Source of the DNA: Alistipes sp.
GTDB taxonomy: Bacteria; Bacteroidota; Bacteroidia; Bacteroidales; Rikenellaceae
Assembly: GCA_031285405.1 (NCBI GenBank)
Contig: JAITWH010000029.1
Location: 17,125 to 81,124, forward strand
Length of the DNA: 64,000 nucleotides
Direction: 5' to 3'
Below are positions 36,741-46,485 of the stretch, piece after piece. The notes beneath the pieces were generated by a model. The model had not been told where the DNA came from. It saw nothing but the letters and a program-made list of their open reading frames with translations, and searched no databases. How positions within the stretch are numbered: the first letter of the stretch is position 1; each line of letters begins with the position of its first letter. Both the position numbers and the translations under genes were made by a program.

Positions 36741-36838
36741 GTGGTTAGTTGTTAGTGATTAGTGGTTAGTGCTACGCGACGGTAATACACGCAAAAATTG
36801 TGCGTAGTCTTTATGTACCGCGTTAGCACTAACCACTA
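36741..36838. repeat. Composite repeat with inverted TAGTGGTTAGTG ends
   Basis: Begins AAGTGGTTAGTTGTTAGTG and ends GCGTTAGCACTAACCACTAA, so the ends are inverted copies. Inside is GCTACGCG. A variant with different terminal modules, seen also in part at 5900-5940. Confidence 0.7.
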
Positions 36839-37867
36839 AATCCCGTCGGCCGGGTAGACGATGCCGGATTGGCGGCGGATCTCGTCGACTATCTCCATCA
36901 CGGCTATGCTGCAGGTGTGGGTGTTGATGTCGGACTCGACGCGCCCAGCCTCGACGAGGTCGAAGAAGTGCGACACCTCGTAGGAGTAGTCGTTGCCCGA
37001 GTGGACGGGGTTCGCGATGTCGCTCCACTGGAGGGCGTTGCTGCCGGCGTACTCGGCCCCCTCGCCGCGCTGGCGGAACTCCAACCGCATTATCGAGTTG
37101 ATGGCGTCGCCGCGAATGGTTCCGTCCTCGCCCTCGATCTCCCACGGTAGCGCCATGTCGACCATCTTTGAGTACAACGTCGTGGCTATCATGCCGCCCG
37201 GGTAGGTGTAGTTGACCGCTCCGTGGCCGTCGACTCCGCTGGGGAGCATCACCACCGTGGATTGGATTTTCTCCGGTGCGCCGAACAGCGCCACCATCGG
37301 GTAGATGGCGTAGACGCCAATGTCCATCGCCGCTCCGTTGGCCAGCGCGGGGTTGAAAGTGTTGGGCAGATCGCCCCCCTTCAGCAGGTCGTAGCGCGAC
37401 GAGTATTTGCCGAAGCTGGCGAACCAGCGTCGGGGCGTTCCGACTCGGTGCAGGTTTTCCCTTACTTTTTGGAAATTTGGCGTCAGCGTCGGCTTCATCG
37501 CCTCCATCAGTGTGCGGTTGTTGCGCCTGGCCGCCGCGGTCATCTCGCGCGCCTCGCGGGCGTTCGACGCCATGGGTTTTTCGCACAGCACGTGCTTGCC
37601 GTGGTCGAGACACAGAATGCTCTGCGGCGCGTGCAGCGCGTTGGGCGAGGCGATGTAGACAGCGTCGACGAGGTCGCCCGACACCATCTCCTCCAACGAG
37701 TTGAAGGTGTGCGGGATGTTGTGCTTTGCCGCGTACTCGGCAGCCCTTTCCGGAGTGCGTGAATAGAGGGCCGTGAGCTCGAACCTGGGGTCCATGCGGC
37801 CGGCCGTGATGACGCGGTCGGAGATGAAGTTGCTCCCGACCACGCCGAATTTTATCTTCTTACTCAT
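36836..37867 (-). CDS. Gfo/Idh/MocA-family oxidoreductase (cytoplasmic)
   Basis: 343 residues without a signal peptide. The NAD(P) Rossmann motif opens the protein (KFGVVGSNFISDRV), the EKP motif is CEKPMASN near residue 100, and the C-terminal alpha/beta substrate domain follows. It oxidises or reduces a sugar or polyol derivative; the substrate is not known. Last gene of the run from 41854, about 100 bp after the isomerase-like gene, with CGGCGT inverted-repeat sequence between (37872-37960). Confidence 0.9.
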   Translation of the reverse strand: MSKKIKFGVVGSNFISDRVITAGRMDPRFELTALYSRTPERAAEYAAKHNIPHTFNSLEEMVSGDLVDAVYIASPNALHAPQSILCLDHGKHVLCEKPMASNAREAREMTAAARRNNRTLMEAMKPTLTPNFQKVRENLHRVGTPRRWFASFGKYSSRYDLLKGGDLPNTFNPALANGAAMDIGVYAIYPMVALFGAPEKIQSTVVMLPSGVDGHGAVNYTYPGGMIATTLYSKMVDMALPWEIEGEDGTIRGDAINSIMRLEFRQRGEGAEYAGSNALQWSDIANPVHSGNDYSYEVSHFFDLVEAGRVESDINTHTCSIAVMEIVDEIRRQSGIVYPADGI

Positions 37868-37966
37868 GTCTTGCTTTTTGCCGGCGTCTGTTTTGACGCC
37901 GGCTGTGTTTCATCAACGGCGTGTTTTGACGCCGGCTTGTGTTTATTGCTGCTTCGGCGGCGGCGG

Positions 37967-38890
37967 TTAGGCTCTCGCCCACTGCTCGCGCATCAGTTCG
38001 AGGGCGGCGGTGACGGTCTGCTCGCGTTCGCCGCGGGTGCCGCACTCGAAGCTCACCCATCCCTCGTAGTTCATCTCCTTGAGGGCGCGGAAGCCGTCGA
38101 CGTAGTTGTCCAGCTCGCCATCCTCGCCGGGCATGATGCGGCGGCCGCGGCTGGCGATGTGGACGTGGCTCAGGTAGCCGTCGGCGCTCCAGAGCGCGCC
38201 GTAGTCCGACGCCTCCTCGCTCATGTGCCAAAAGTCGCCCATGCAGGTGACACCCTTCGAGCCCGAGTCGCGCGCGATGGCGGCGCCGTCGCCCACCTGA
38301 CGCAGGTAGAACGCCTCGCGCCGGTTGAGCGGTTCGAGTATCGCGGTGGTGCCGTGTTGCAGGGCGAACTCGCCCAGCTTGCCCATCTCCTCACAGAGGA
38401 ATTCGCGCGTTTCGAGGGTGTGGGGACGGCACGGCTTCTGGCCGTTGAACGCGGGCACCATGATGACGCCCACCGAGCCCAACTCTCCCGCCGCAACGAT
38501 GATGTCGCGCATCGAGCTGTCGAACGCCGCCTTCACGGCCGGATCCTCGGCGAGGATGAATCCCTCGAAGCCGGCGCAGATGGCCGTCACCTTGATGTTG
38601 CGGCCTCTCAGCAGGTTTTTCAGCTCGGCGACTCTCGCTCCGAGGTTCTTTCCGCCGGGTTCGAAGCCGGTGACTCCGTGTGCCTCCATCCAGTCGAACT
38701 TCTGGGCGAGGTTTTCTCCCGGGGCGGTGCCCTCTTGGAACGAGATGTTCAGCCTCGGGGCGGCGGTTGCTCTTTGGTCGGCGGTGCCTTTTCGGCCGGC
38801 GGCGCTCACGACGCTTCCCGCCAATGCGGGGGCCGCCATCAAAGCGGCCGCCCCCATCAGCGTTGTCTTTAAAAACTCTTTTCTATTCAT
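37967..38890 (-). CDS. Exported sugar phosphate isomerase/epimerase-like TIM-barrel protein
   Basis: 307 residues. The N-terminus MNRKEFLKTTLMGAAALMAA is a Tat-like signal (an RK variant of the twin-arginine pair), so export is likely. The rest is the AP endonuclease family 2/xylose-isomerase-like barrel with metal ligands expected in ILEPLNR, CMGDFWHM and HVHIASRGRR. In gut Bacteroidetes such exported barrels occur with Gfo/Idh proteins in 3-keto-glycoside handling; that role here is inferred from context. Lies 9 bp after the Gfo/Idh gene. Confidence 0.88.
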   Translation of the reverse strand: MNRKEFLKTTLMGAAALMAAPALAGSVVSAAGRKGTADQRATAAPRLNISFQEGTAPGENLAQKFDWMEAHGVTGFEPGGKNLGARVAELKNLLRGRNIKVTAICAGFEGFILAEDPAVKAAFDSSMRDIIVAAGELGSVGVIMVPAFNGQKPCRPHTLETREFLCEEMGKLGEFALQHGTTAILEPLNRREAFYLRQVGDGAAIARDSGSKGVTCMGDFWHMSEEASDYGALWSADGYLSHVHIASRGRRIMPGEDGELDNYVDGFRALKEMNYEGWVSFECGTRGEREQTVTAALELMREQWARA

Positions 38891-38899
38891 AGTGAGTCT

Positions 38900-40303
38900 C
38901 TACTTAGCAGTTCCCGGGACGGGCACGGTGTATTTGGTCATGTCGACATTTTCGAGGGCCAGCGTTTCGGGCACTATGCCGTGAACCTTAGCGCTCTCTT
39001 CATCCCACGTGACGGTGGCGCCGGTGTAGGCCGCGTCGCGTCCCATGATCCCCGCGAGGGTCGAGATGGCTGTCTCCTCGGCCTGGTTGATGGGCTGGCC
39101 GCTGCGGATGTGGCTGATCCAGTTGACGTGCTCCAACACGTAGGGGTTACGCTCGGCGAAGAGGCCCGGGGTGGTGTCGGTGCCCTCGATGGCTGCCTTG
39201 TCGTAGCGCCAGATCTCGTTGCCGGCCAAGTCGACGATGTGGTGGTCGGAGTTGTCGCCGCCGTACCACACACCCTTGGTGCCCTGAATGATCTCGGTGT
39301 TCTTGCCCGACGCGCCGTCGATCTGGCGGCACATGCTGTGGAGATGAATGCCGTTCTCGAACTCGAAGTCGATGCTGAAGTTGTCGTAGCCGTCGCCCGT
39401 GACCCTGCGCTGGCGGCTGCCGACGCCCACCGCGCTGATAGGACGCAGGCCCGAGAACCACGTAAACACGTCGATGTTGTGGACGTGCTGCTCGACGATC
39501 TCGTCGCCGCACAGCCAGGTCCAGTTGACCCAGTCGCGGATCATCCACTCCATGTCGGTCCAGCCGGCCTGCTTGGTGCGGTACCAGAGCTGGTTCTGAT
39601 TCCAATATACGTTGCCGCCGCGGATCTCGCCGATGGCTCCCTCCATGATCTTCTGATACGACGCAACATACGAACGTTGGTGGTGGCGCTGGGTGCCGGT
39701 CACGACGCACAGGTTTTTCGAGGCGGCGATGCGGGCCGTGGCAATCATCGTGCGGTAGCCCTCGCCGTCGACAGCTACCGGCTTTTCGAGGAACGAGTGG
39801 ATTCCCTTCTCAGTCGCGTACTTGAAGTGCAACGGACGGAATGCCGGCGGCGTAACCAACAGCACCACGTCGATGCCCGAGTCGATGACCTTCTGGTAGG
39901 AGTCGAAGCCGATGAAGCACTTGTCGTCGGCGATGTCGGTGTTGAAATCCTTCTTGAGCCTGTCGCGCGTGCTCTGCAAGCGGTCTTCGAAGACGTCGCC
40001 CAGAGCCACTATGCTCACGCCCGTCGCGGCGTTCAGGAAGTTGATGGCGGCGCCCGTTCCGCGGCCTCCGCAACCCACCAGACCCGCCCTCAGGGGCTTG
40101 CCGTCGGGGGCTTTGTCGGGCAGGGCGGGGATGTAGTACTCGCCGGGTTGCTTCAGCGGAACGAGTTTCGCACTCGTGCCACCTCCCGCGCACGAAGCGA
40201 GGAGCGACGGAGCGGCAATGGCCGCCGCGGCACCGAGTGCCGACACCTTCAGAAAATCCCTGCGCGGCATCGAGCCGCTGTTGATCGTTTTTTCTTTTTT
40301 CAT
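38900..40303 (-). CDS. Tat-exported Gfo/Idh/MocA-family oxidoreductase, lipoprotein
   Basis: 467 residues. The signal contains PRRDFLKVSALGAAAAIAAP and then LLASC, a twin-arginine signal with a lipobox, so the folded protein with bound nucleotide is exported. Rossmann motif GLVGCGGRGTG, EKP motif LEKPVAVD, then a longer C-terminal region as in glycosidase-like and Bacteroidetes-specific members. Tat export fits a tightly bound NAD(P). The operon also encodes a membrane cytochrome (40364-41854) that could take the electrons. The start could also be the internal ATG before PRRDF. Confidence 0.92.
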   Translation of the reverse strand: MKKEKTINSGSMPRRDFLKVSALGAAAAIAAPSLLASCAGGGTSAKLVPLKQPGEYYIPALPDKAPDGKPLRAGLVGCGGRGTGAAINFLNAATGVSIVALGDVFEDRLQSTRDRLKKDFNTDIADDKCFIGFDSYQKVIDSGIDVVLLVTPPAFRPLHFKYATEKGIHSFLEKPVAVDGEGYRTMIATARIAASKNLCVVTGTQRHHQRSYVASYQKIMEGAIGEIRGGNVYWNQNQLWYRTKQAGWTDMEWMIRDWVNWTWLCGDEIVEQHVHNIDVFTWFSGLRPISAVGVGSRQRRVTGDGYDNFSIDFEFENGIHLHSMCRQIDGASGKNTEIIQGTKGVWYGGDNSDHHIVDLAGNEIWRYDKAAIEGTDTTPGLFAERNPYVLEHVNWISHIRSGQPINQAEETAISTLAGIMGRDAAYTGATVTWDEESAKVHGIVPETLALENVDMTKYTVPVPGTAK

Positions 40304-40363
40304 AGCTGTATAGTTTTTTAGGTTAAGTATCTGAAGTGTGTCGGAACGCCGACGGCGGTTTTT

Positions 40364-41854
40364 TTACAGCCCATCGGGCACCTCCATCACGACGCGGAAA
40401 CCGATCGCCTTGATGTCGCTGTACCACCAGATGCTCTTGGGCTGCTGCGGGTCGGTGCGCAACCAGCGGTCGTGCTCGGTCGGGGCACGCACTGCCGAAC
40501 GGATGCCCGACGCGTCGTCGGCGTAGGTGCCTCCCCTCACAACATGCTCGGTTTGGGGCGCGACGCCCTCGCCCGTCCACCAGTCGGAGGTGTACTCCCA
40601 CACGTTGCCCACCATGTTGCGCAGGCCGAACGGATTGGGCTTCACGAGCGACGGTTCGCCCGTGCGGCCGCGGCTGTTGAGGGCGTATATGGCGTAGGTG
40701 TTGATCACGGTGGTGTCGGGGCCGAAGATCTTGCGCATCAGACCCTCCGACGAGAACCTGCGCGGCGAGCCCTCGAAGAAGTAGGGGGTGTCGGTGCCGC
40801 CCCTCGCGGCGTACTCCCACTCGGCCTCGGTGGGCAGGCGGTAGGTTTTGCCCGTCTTGGTCGAGAGCCAGCGGCAGAATATCTCGGCCGAGTAGTAGGT
40901 CATGGTGATGGCCGGACGCTGCCCCCCGCCCCACCCCTGCTCGGGGTTGCCGAACGGCGGCGTGGGTCCGCTCAGCGCGTCGACCTCGGGGTCGGCGTTG
41001 CGGGCGAATATCTCCTCGGGCGGGATGCGCCCCTCCGACATCGTCTCGGCCAGGAACGCCCAGTAGGTGTCCCACGTGATCTCGGTCTCGGCCATGAAGA
41101 AGCGGTCGACGCTCACCTCACGCTGCGGGCCTTCGTTGGCGTTGTGGAAGGGTTCGCTCTCGGGGCTGCCCATCGTGAAGGTTCCGGCGGGGATGGCCCT
41201 CATGGCGAACGAGGCCGACGACCCGGGAATCTGCTCGGTGAAGTCGGCGAACTCGGTGACGGTGGCGGTCTCGGTGAATCGCTGACCCTGCGCCTGCTGC
41301 GGCACTCCGGTCATGCGGGCGTGGGTGTAGTTGGGGTCGTAGTGGCCGACGTCCAAGTGGCAGTCGATGCAGTTCATGTCCAACGCTTCGTGGTTGTCCT
41401 CCCAATAGAGGTGGGCTACCACGCCGTCGTCGGATATTCCCTCAGGGAAGAGCTGGTGGTGGCACTCGATGCATGAGGCGTTGTAGACTATCTTGCGCGC
41501 GTTCTCCAACTCGCCCTTGGCGGCCCAGTCGATCTTGCTCTTGTCCTTGAATATGTATGACCAAACGTCCTTACCTCCGGTCTTCACCTTGGCGGCGACA
41601 TAGCCCATCGACCCCTCGGGCGGCAGGTGGCAGTCGGCGCACGACACCTTCACCCCCGAGCCGTTGACATAGTGCGACGACTGGCGCCAACTCGCCTCGG
41701 AGTCGGGGTGGACGTGGCACGCCATGCAGCCCTCGTCCTTGGAGCTGGCGACCCACGCGCTGTTGACGCCCAGGGTGATCAACACGCCTGCGGCACCGGC
41801 CGTGATCGCCACGGCGGCAAGGCGTCTCCAATTTTTACGTCGGGTCTCCTTCAT
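40364..41854 (-). CDS. Tetraheme cytochrome c (NapC/NirT-like) fused to a SUMF1/FGE-like domain
   Basis: 496 residues. N-terminal anchor helix (RRLAAVAITAGAAGVLITLG), then four heme motifs CMACH, CADCH, CIECH and CIDCH within residues about 40-170, as in NapC/NirT-type quinol dehydrogenases. From about residue 205 a formylglycine-generating-enzyme-like (SUMF1) domain follows: PAGTFTMGSPESE, RLPTEAEWEYAARGG, NPFGLRNMVGNVWEYTSDWW and a terminal GFRVVME. The likely site is the periplasmic face of the inner membrane. Fusion of both domains is odd. First gene of the operon with exported oxidoreductases. The -7 box ends 5 nt before the ATG. Confidence 0.9.
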   Translation of the reverse strand: MKETRRKNWRRLAAVAITAGAAGVLITLGVNSAWVASSKDEGCMACHVHPDSEASWRQSSHYVNGSGVKVSCADCHLPPEGSMGYVAAKVKTGGKDVWSYIFKDKSKIDWAAKGELENARKIVYNASCIECHHQLFPEGISDDGVVAHLYWEDNHEALDMNCIDCHLDVGHYDPNYTHARMTGVPQQAQGQRFTETATVTEFADFTEQIPGSSASFAMRAIPAGTFTMGSPESEPFHNANEGPQREVSVDRFFMAETEITWDTYWAFLAETMSEGRIPPEEIFARNADPEVDALSGPTPPFGNPEQGWGGGQRPAITMTYYSAEIFCRWLSTKTGKTYRLPTEAEWEYAARGGTDTPYFFEGSPRRFSSEGLMRKIFGPDTTVINTYAIYALNSRGRTGEPSLVKPNPFGLRNMVGNVWEYTSDWWTGEGVAPQTEHVVRGGTYADDASGIRSAVRAPTEHDRWLRTDPQQPKSIWWYSDIKAIGFRVVMEVPDGL

Positions 41855-41859
41855 TGCTA

Positions 41860-41890
41860 CAAAGGTAAATCATTCTATCGGAAAATGCAA
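41860..41890 (-). promoter_or_regulatory. Bacteroidetes-type promoter of the cytochrome-oxidoreductase operon
   Basis: TTG (41890-41888), 20 nt, TACCTTTG (41867-41860) on the minus strand, with only TAGCA before the ATG. The mRNA would have a leader of a few nucleotides at most. Confidence 0.7.
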
Positions 41891-41915
41891 GAGAGCCCCA
41901 CGTCGGAGGCTCTCT
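41890..41915 (-). terminator. Hairpin terminator after the anchor-J lipoprotein
   Basis: AGAGAGCC (41890-41897) pairs with GGCTCTCT (41908-41915). On the minus strand it follows the lipoprotein stop by about 24 nt and overlaps the -33 box of the next operon by one or two bases. Confidence 0.55.
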
Positions 41916-41938
41916 TTGGTTGCTATTTTTTTCAGACG

Positions 41939-43654
41939 TTACTTGTAGAACTCGGCCGGCGCGCCCGAAACGTACTCGAAAGTCGCGGGTGTGGAGGCGG
42001 AACCGTCGGTTGCTACCTTGTACTCCAATGTGTAGGTGACAGTGGCGCTGGTCACCCCGTCGGGATAGAAGACCGCGACTCCGATCTTGTAGAGCACCTC
42101 GACGCCCTGCACGTCGGTGACTGCCATCGGCCATCTGTTTTTGAGGTAGAGGGGCATGCCCTTTTCGACGAGGCGCTTCCAAAGTAACGCCGCCTGCTCG
42201 GCGGGTTTGCCGTCGAGGGCGTGCAGCTCGGTGTCGTTGGCCACGCTGCTCGCAACCATCGCGCGCGACGAATTTCCTGCCGAGAGATTGAAGCTGACGT
42301 TGTTGTAGAAGGCGTTGAAGCCGTAGTACCACTCTTCGTTGGTGCGGCCGAGGTTGGTGTACATCGAGGTGGCGGGATCGGCGAGAGCTGCCGTGACGGC
42401 GATTTGCTGGTCGGCGGAGGTCATGGTGTGGTTGACCGTCGGGTCGAACATCCAGCCGTTGTCGGCGTACACAAACTGCTCGGTGCGGGTCGTGGGGGCC
42501 GCCGTGGGTGTCCACACGCCGCTCTCGAAAGCGTATTCGTCGGTGCCGCCCGAGTAGACCACTGCCTTGATGGCGCCCTGCTGCGCGTAGGGAAACTTCT
42601 GCGCGAGGAAAGCGGGCAGATAGTCGGGGGCCTGCGAGGCGTTGAGCGAGGTGAGGCCCATCGCCTTGTAGTCGTCGGCGGTGAGCGAGATGCCGTCGGC
42701 GTAGATCTCCCAGCCGTCGCCGTTGTCGATGTAGGCTGCCCCCGGGACGGAGCTGTCGTCCAAGAACCTGATGTTGTCGATGCGCAGGGTGGTGGTCAGT
42801 GCGGGGGTCGCGGTGTCGTCGCCCAGATACTCGAACGCGACGTTGACGCTCTTGCCCTTGTAGGCCTCCAACTTCATTGCGCCGACGTTCGCCAGAGCGT
42901 TGGTCTGGGCGGTGGGCAGGGAGAAGTTCTCGGTGATATCGGTCCACGTCGCGGTTTTGGCTTCGGCGTCGTAGTCGGTGGCGATGAGCACCCTCAGGTA
43001 GTCCTGTCCGGCGACGGGGTAACGCAGTTCGGCGTCGAACGTGATCGCGGGAAACTCGACGCCCGAAAGGTCGACCGCGGGGGAGACTAAGAAGACCTCG
43101 TTCTTCTCCTTCGGGTCGCCGAACGAGGTCACCTCGACGTAGTTGTTGCCGCCATAGGCTGCCACCTTCCACACACCCGCGCCCGAGGCGTCGAACTGAG
43201 TCCAGCCGGCGGAGGCGAAGGCGTCACCCGTCGCGGCGTCGGTGAAGTCCTGACCAATGAGCAGTTTGGCGGAAGAGGCGGCCAGCGTGGCGAGGTAGGC
43301 GGGACGGTCGGCGGTGAAGTCGTAGCTGAGCTGGGCCGTCGAACCCTGACGCAGTGCGGGGAACGCGGTGGCCAGAGCCGCCGGAGCGAACCGGTCGGCG
43401 GCGGCGAAGCTGTTCAGCGAGCTTGTGCTCTTGACCGCTGCGGCGAGAGCTTTCTCGTCGTCGGTCGTCGCTGCGGCGGCGGCTGCGGTGGAGATGGTGC
43501 CGTAGTCTGCCGCGGTGAGGGTGTAGTCGACGTTGGCCGCGTAGGGGGTGTTGTCGATCTCGTCGTAGAGATCCTTCACGACGTCGTTCTGGTCGCTGCA
43601 CGAGACTATGCCCGCACCGGCGGCCGCGATCATGAGATATAATAACTTTTTCAT
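41939..43654 (-). CDS. Choice-of-anchor-J domain lipoprotein, partner of SusC-like receptor
   Basis: 571 residues with signal MKKLLYLMIAAAGAGIVSCS. The N-terminal part is Ala-rich and helical with ALAAAVKSTSSLNSFAAADR. The middle contains LLIGQDFTDAATGDAFASAG, VEVTSFGDPKEKNEVFLVSP and TLRIDNIRFLDD, typical of the choice-of-anchor J (DUF5017-like) carbohydrate-binding fold. A C-terminal region of about 240 residues is unassigned. It follows the TonB receptor by 28 bp and probably is the surface-exposed binding partner. Ligand unknown. Confidence 0.85.
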   Translation of the reverse strand: MKKLLYLMIAAAGAGIVSCSDQNDVVKDLYDEIDNTPYAANVDYTLTAADYGTISTAAAAAATTDDEKALAAAVKSTSSLNSFAAADRFAPAALATAFPALRQGSTAQLSYDFTADRPAYLATLAASSAKLLIGQDFTDAATGDAFASAGWTQFDASGAGVWKVAAYGGNNYVEVTSFGDPKEKNEVFLVSPAVDLSGVEFPAITFDAELRYPVAGQDYLRVLIATDYDAEAKTATWTDITENFSLPTAQTNALANVGAMKLEAYKGKSVNVAFEYLGDDTATPALTTTLRIDNIRFLDDSSVPGAAYIDNGDGWEIYADGISLTADDYKAMGLTSLNASQAPDYLPAFLAQKFPYAQQGAIKAVVYSGGTDEYAFESGVWTPTAAPTTRTEQFVYADNGWMFDPTVNHTMTSADQQIAVTAALADPATSMYTNLGRTNEEWYYGFNAFYNNVSFNLSAGNSSRAMVASSVANDTELHALDGKPAEQAALLWKRLVEKGMPLYLKNRWPMAVTDVQGVEVLYKIGVAVFYPDGVTSATVTYTLEYKVATDGSASTPATFEYVSGAPAEFYK

Positions 43655-43682
43655 GGCGTTGTTTTTCTCTGTTTTTGGGGGA

Positions 43683-46289
43683 TTAGAAATTGAATTTCAG
43701 GCCGGCGGTCCAGGTTCTTCCGAAGCCGTAGTAGACCAGTGCGGTGCGTGCGTCGTGGCCGGCTCCGTCGCGTGCGTCGGCAATGTACCACGTGTCGAGC
43801 AGGTTGTTGACGTTGCCGTAGAGAGTTGCCCTGACGTTGTCGCCCAGCTCGAAGCGATAGCTCAGTGAGAGGTCGACGGTGGCGTAGTCGGGCATCTGCC
43901 ACGCGTCCACCTTGTCCTTGAGCTGCGTGCGGTTGATGGGGTTGTAGTCGGCGAAGTTCTTGCCGAACCAGTTGAAGTCGGCCCCCAGTCGCAGAGTCTC
44001 TAACACCGTCCACTCGGCACCCAAGGCGGCGGTTATCTGGGCCGAGTTGCCCACGTGCACACCGGCGACGTAGAGCGTCTGGGCCGTGCCGATCACCTGT
44101 TGGTTCTCATCGAGGATGGTGGCGTCGACATCTTTCTGCCACACCCAGTCGCCCACCGAGCCCATCGCGCGAAGATTGAGGCGGGTTGTGGGGCGGTAGT
44201 TGGCTTCGAGTTCGAGCCCCATGTGGCGGGCATTGAGGCCCGAGATGTTGTATATCTGATCGTTGAGCGTGCGGGTCATCCCTTTGTCGAGCCACAGCGT
44301 GTAGTAGCCGTTGAAGGTGAGGTTGAACACGCTGTTGGCGAATCCGTAGCCCACCTCGGCGGTGGCCACCTTCTCTGACTTGGCCTCGGGGTTGGTCTTG
44401 ATGGTGTAGCTCTGGAAGGTCGAGTTGAAGAAGGGCGCGCGGGTGAAGTAGCCGCCGTTGACAAACACGTTGTGGTAGTCGGCAAACTTGTAGCTCGCAC
44501 CCGCCTTGACGCTCCAAGGCATGAAGTTGACCCACTCCGAAACCGTCTTACCGCTGAGGGGGTCGTTGGCGTCGTTGGGGTTCACGTAGGGTGCGCCCGG
44601 GTTGTGCCACTTGTAGAAGTTGCCCGACGCCGACGCCGACAGGAACGCCGACAGGTCGCCCCTCACATACTCGGCCTGCGCGAAGAGGCCCGTCCAGAGC
44701 ACCTCGCCCGTCTCGTCGTACTGCACGAGGTCGCCCTCGTGAAGCTGCTGCGCCGGATCGCGATACTTGATCGAGTTGTCGAGATAGTACTTCGCCCCCA
44801 ACAGGTCTTCGACCCTGCTGCCGTGGAACGCGGTGTAGTAGCGGCCGTCGAAACCGGCGGTGATCTTGATGTCGTCGGTGATCTGGTTGTTGTAGGTGCT
44901 CATCACGCCATACCAGTCGTGCTGGTTGACCGCTGTGCCGAGGATGATTTTGGCCGAGCCGTCGGGCGAGTTCTGGTTCATTGCGTATGCGGCGTCGAAG
45001 TCGATGTGACCTTCGGGAGTGAGCATGGTGGTGGCGTTGGGCCGACCGGTGGTGTTGTTGATGCCCAACTCATTTGCTGTCGCGGCGTTGGGGCCGTAGG
45101 CGCGACGGCCGCCGCCCCTCGCCAGCGATGCGTACACCGAGGTCGAGAGCAGCGATTGGTCGTTGATCTCCCACGTGTGTACCAGCGAGATCTGCGGTTT
45201 GTGGTACTCGTTGTAGCCGTAGGCGGTACCGGCCACCTTACCATCTTTGTAGCCCCACGAGCGGTTCATGCGTCGGCCGTCGGGATGGTTGCGATAGTCC
45301 TCGATCAGATAGTGGTTACCCCTCTGGTTGTGCCACTGGGGAGCGCCGAAAGCGGTGAGCGACAGACGGTGGCGACCGCCGGCAAAGACCTTCGACAGGT
45401 TGGCGAAGTAGTTCCACGCCAGATAGTCCGTTCCCCTCACATATCCGTCGGCCGACTGACGACCGCCGGCGAGCGAGAATGCCCAGCCGTTGTCCAACAG
45501 TCCGGTCGAGACGCTGAAGTTGAGCTTCTGCATGCCGTCGTTGCCGATGCCGTAGAAGACGCTGCCGCCCTGCTGCGCGTCGGTGCTCTTGGTGACGATG
45601 TTGATCGTGCCGCCGACCGACGAGAGCGCCAGCTTCGACGCCCCGAGCCCCCTCTGCACCTGCATGAAGCTGGTGACGTCGGAGAGTCCGGCCCAGTTCG
45701 ACCAGTAGACGCGCCCATTCTCCATGTCGTTGACCGGCACCCCGTTGATGAGCACGCCGATGTTCTCGGAGTTGAACCCGCGCATCGTGATACGCGAGTC
45801 GCCGTAACCGCCGCTCTCCTTTGTGGCGTAGATCGAAGGGGTCGACTTGAGGATCTCGGGGAACTCCTAGTTCGAAAGCTTCATGTCGATCTGCGCACGT
45901 GTTACATTCGACACGGCCACGGGGGTCTGGCGGTCGTTGACAACGATGCCCGCCGTCACCACGATGTCGGCCACGGTGATCGCGTCGGCTTCGAGTGCAA
46001 CGTCGCCCAGATTGGCGTTGGCTCCGGTCTCCATGGTGAGCTCGCCGTAGCCCAAATAGGAGACGGTGAGGGTCTGCGAACCTGCGCCGCCGCGAATGCG
46101 GAACGCGCCGTCGTTGGTCGCCACCGCCACGTCGCCGGTGGTGGTGTTGGTGATCAGCGCGCCGGCAAGCGGAGTGCCGTTGGCTCCGTCGACGATGCGC
46201 CCCGAGAGAGAGCTCTGCGCCACAGCCGGAGCGGCGATCATCAAGGCGGCAAACAGTACGAAAATCCGGTGTAACATTTTAACTTTCAT
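43683..46289 (-). pseudogene. SusC-like TonB-dependent receptor interrupted by an in-frame amber codon
   Basis: Signal peptide (MLHRIFVLFAALMIAAPAVA), then a carboxypeptidase-like domain (LSGRIVDGANGTPLAGALIT), then the plug with GYGDSRITMRGFNSENIGVL and LINGVPVNDMENG, then the barrel ending TAGLKFNF. The frame is intact except for a single TAG at 45869-45867, between KLSN and EFPEILKSTPS. Relatives usually have Gln there in NQEFPEILK-type sequences, so one C-to-T change (CAG to TAG) would explain it. Nothing else in the gene looks decayed, and the lipoprotein partner is whole. Either a very recent loss, readthrough, or a sequence error. Confidence 0.85.
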
Positions 46290-46485
46290 AGCCTTCGATT
46301 TAAACATTAAGTTATTTATGGTTGAATGAGTTTACGATTTCGCGGTGGAAAATTAGGACGATGTTGTTACATTTGCGCACAAATCAGTTACGATCGCATT
46401 AAGCCGTCGCCGGTGTCGGATAATCGAAATTTTTACACTACTTTTACACTCCGTAAGTAACAGACCGCAAAATTAAACAAATTCG

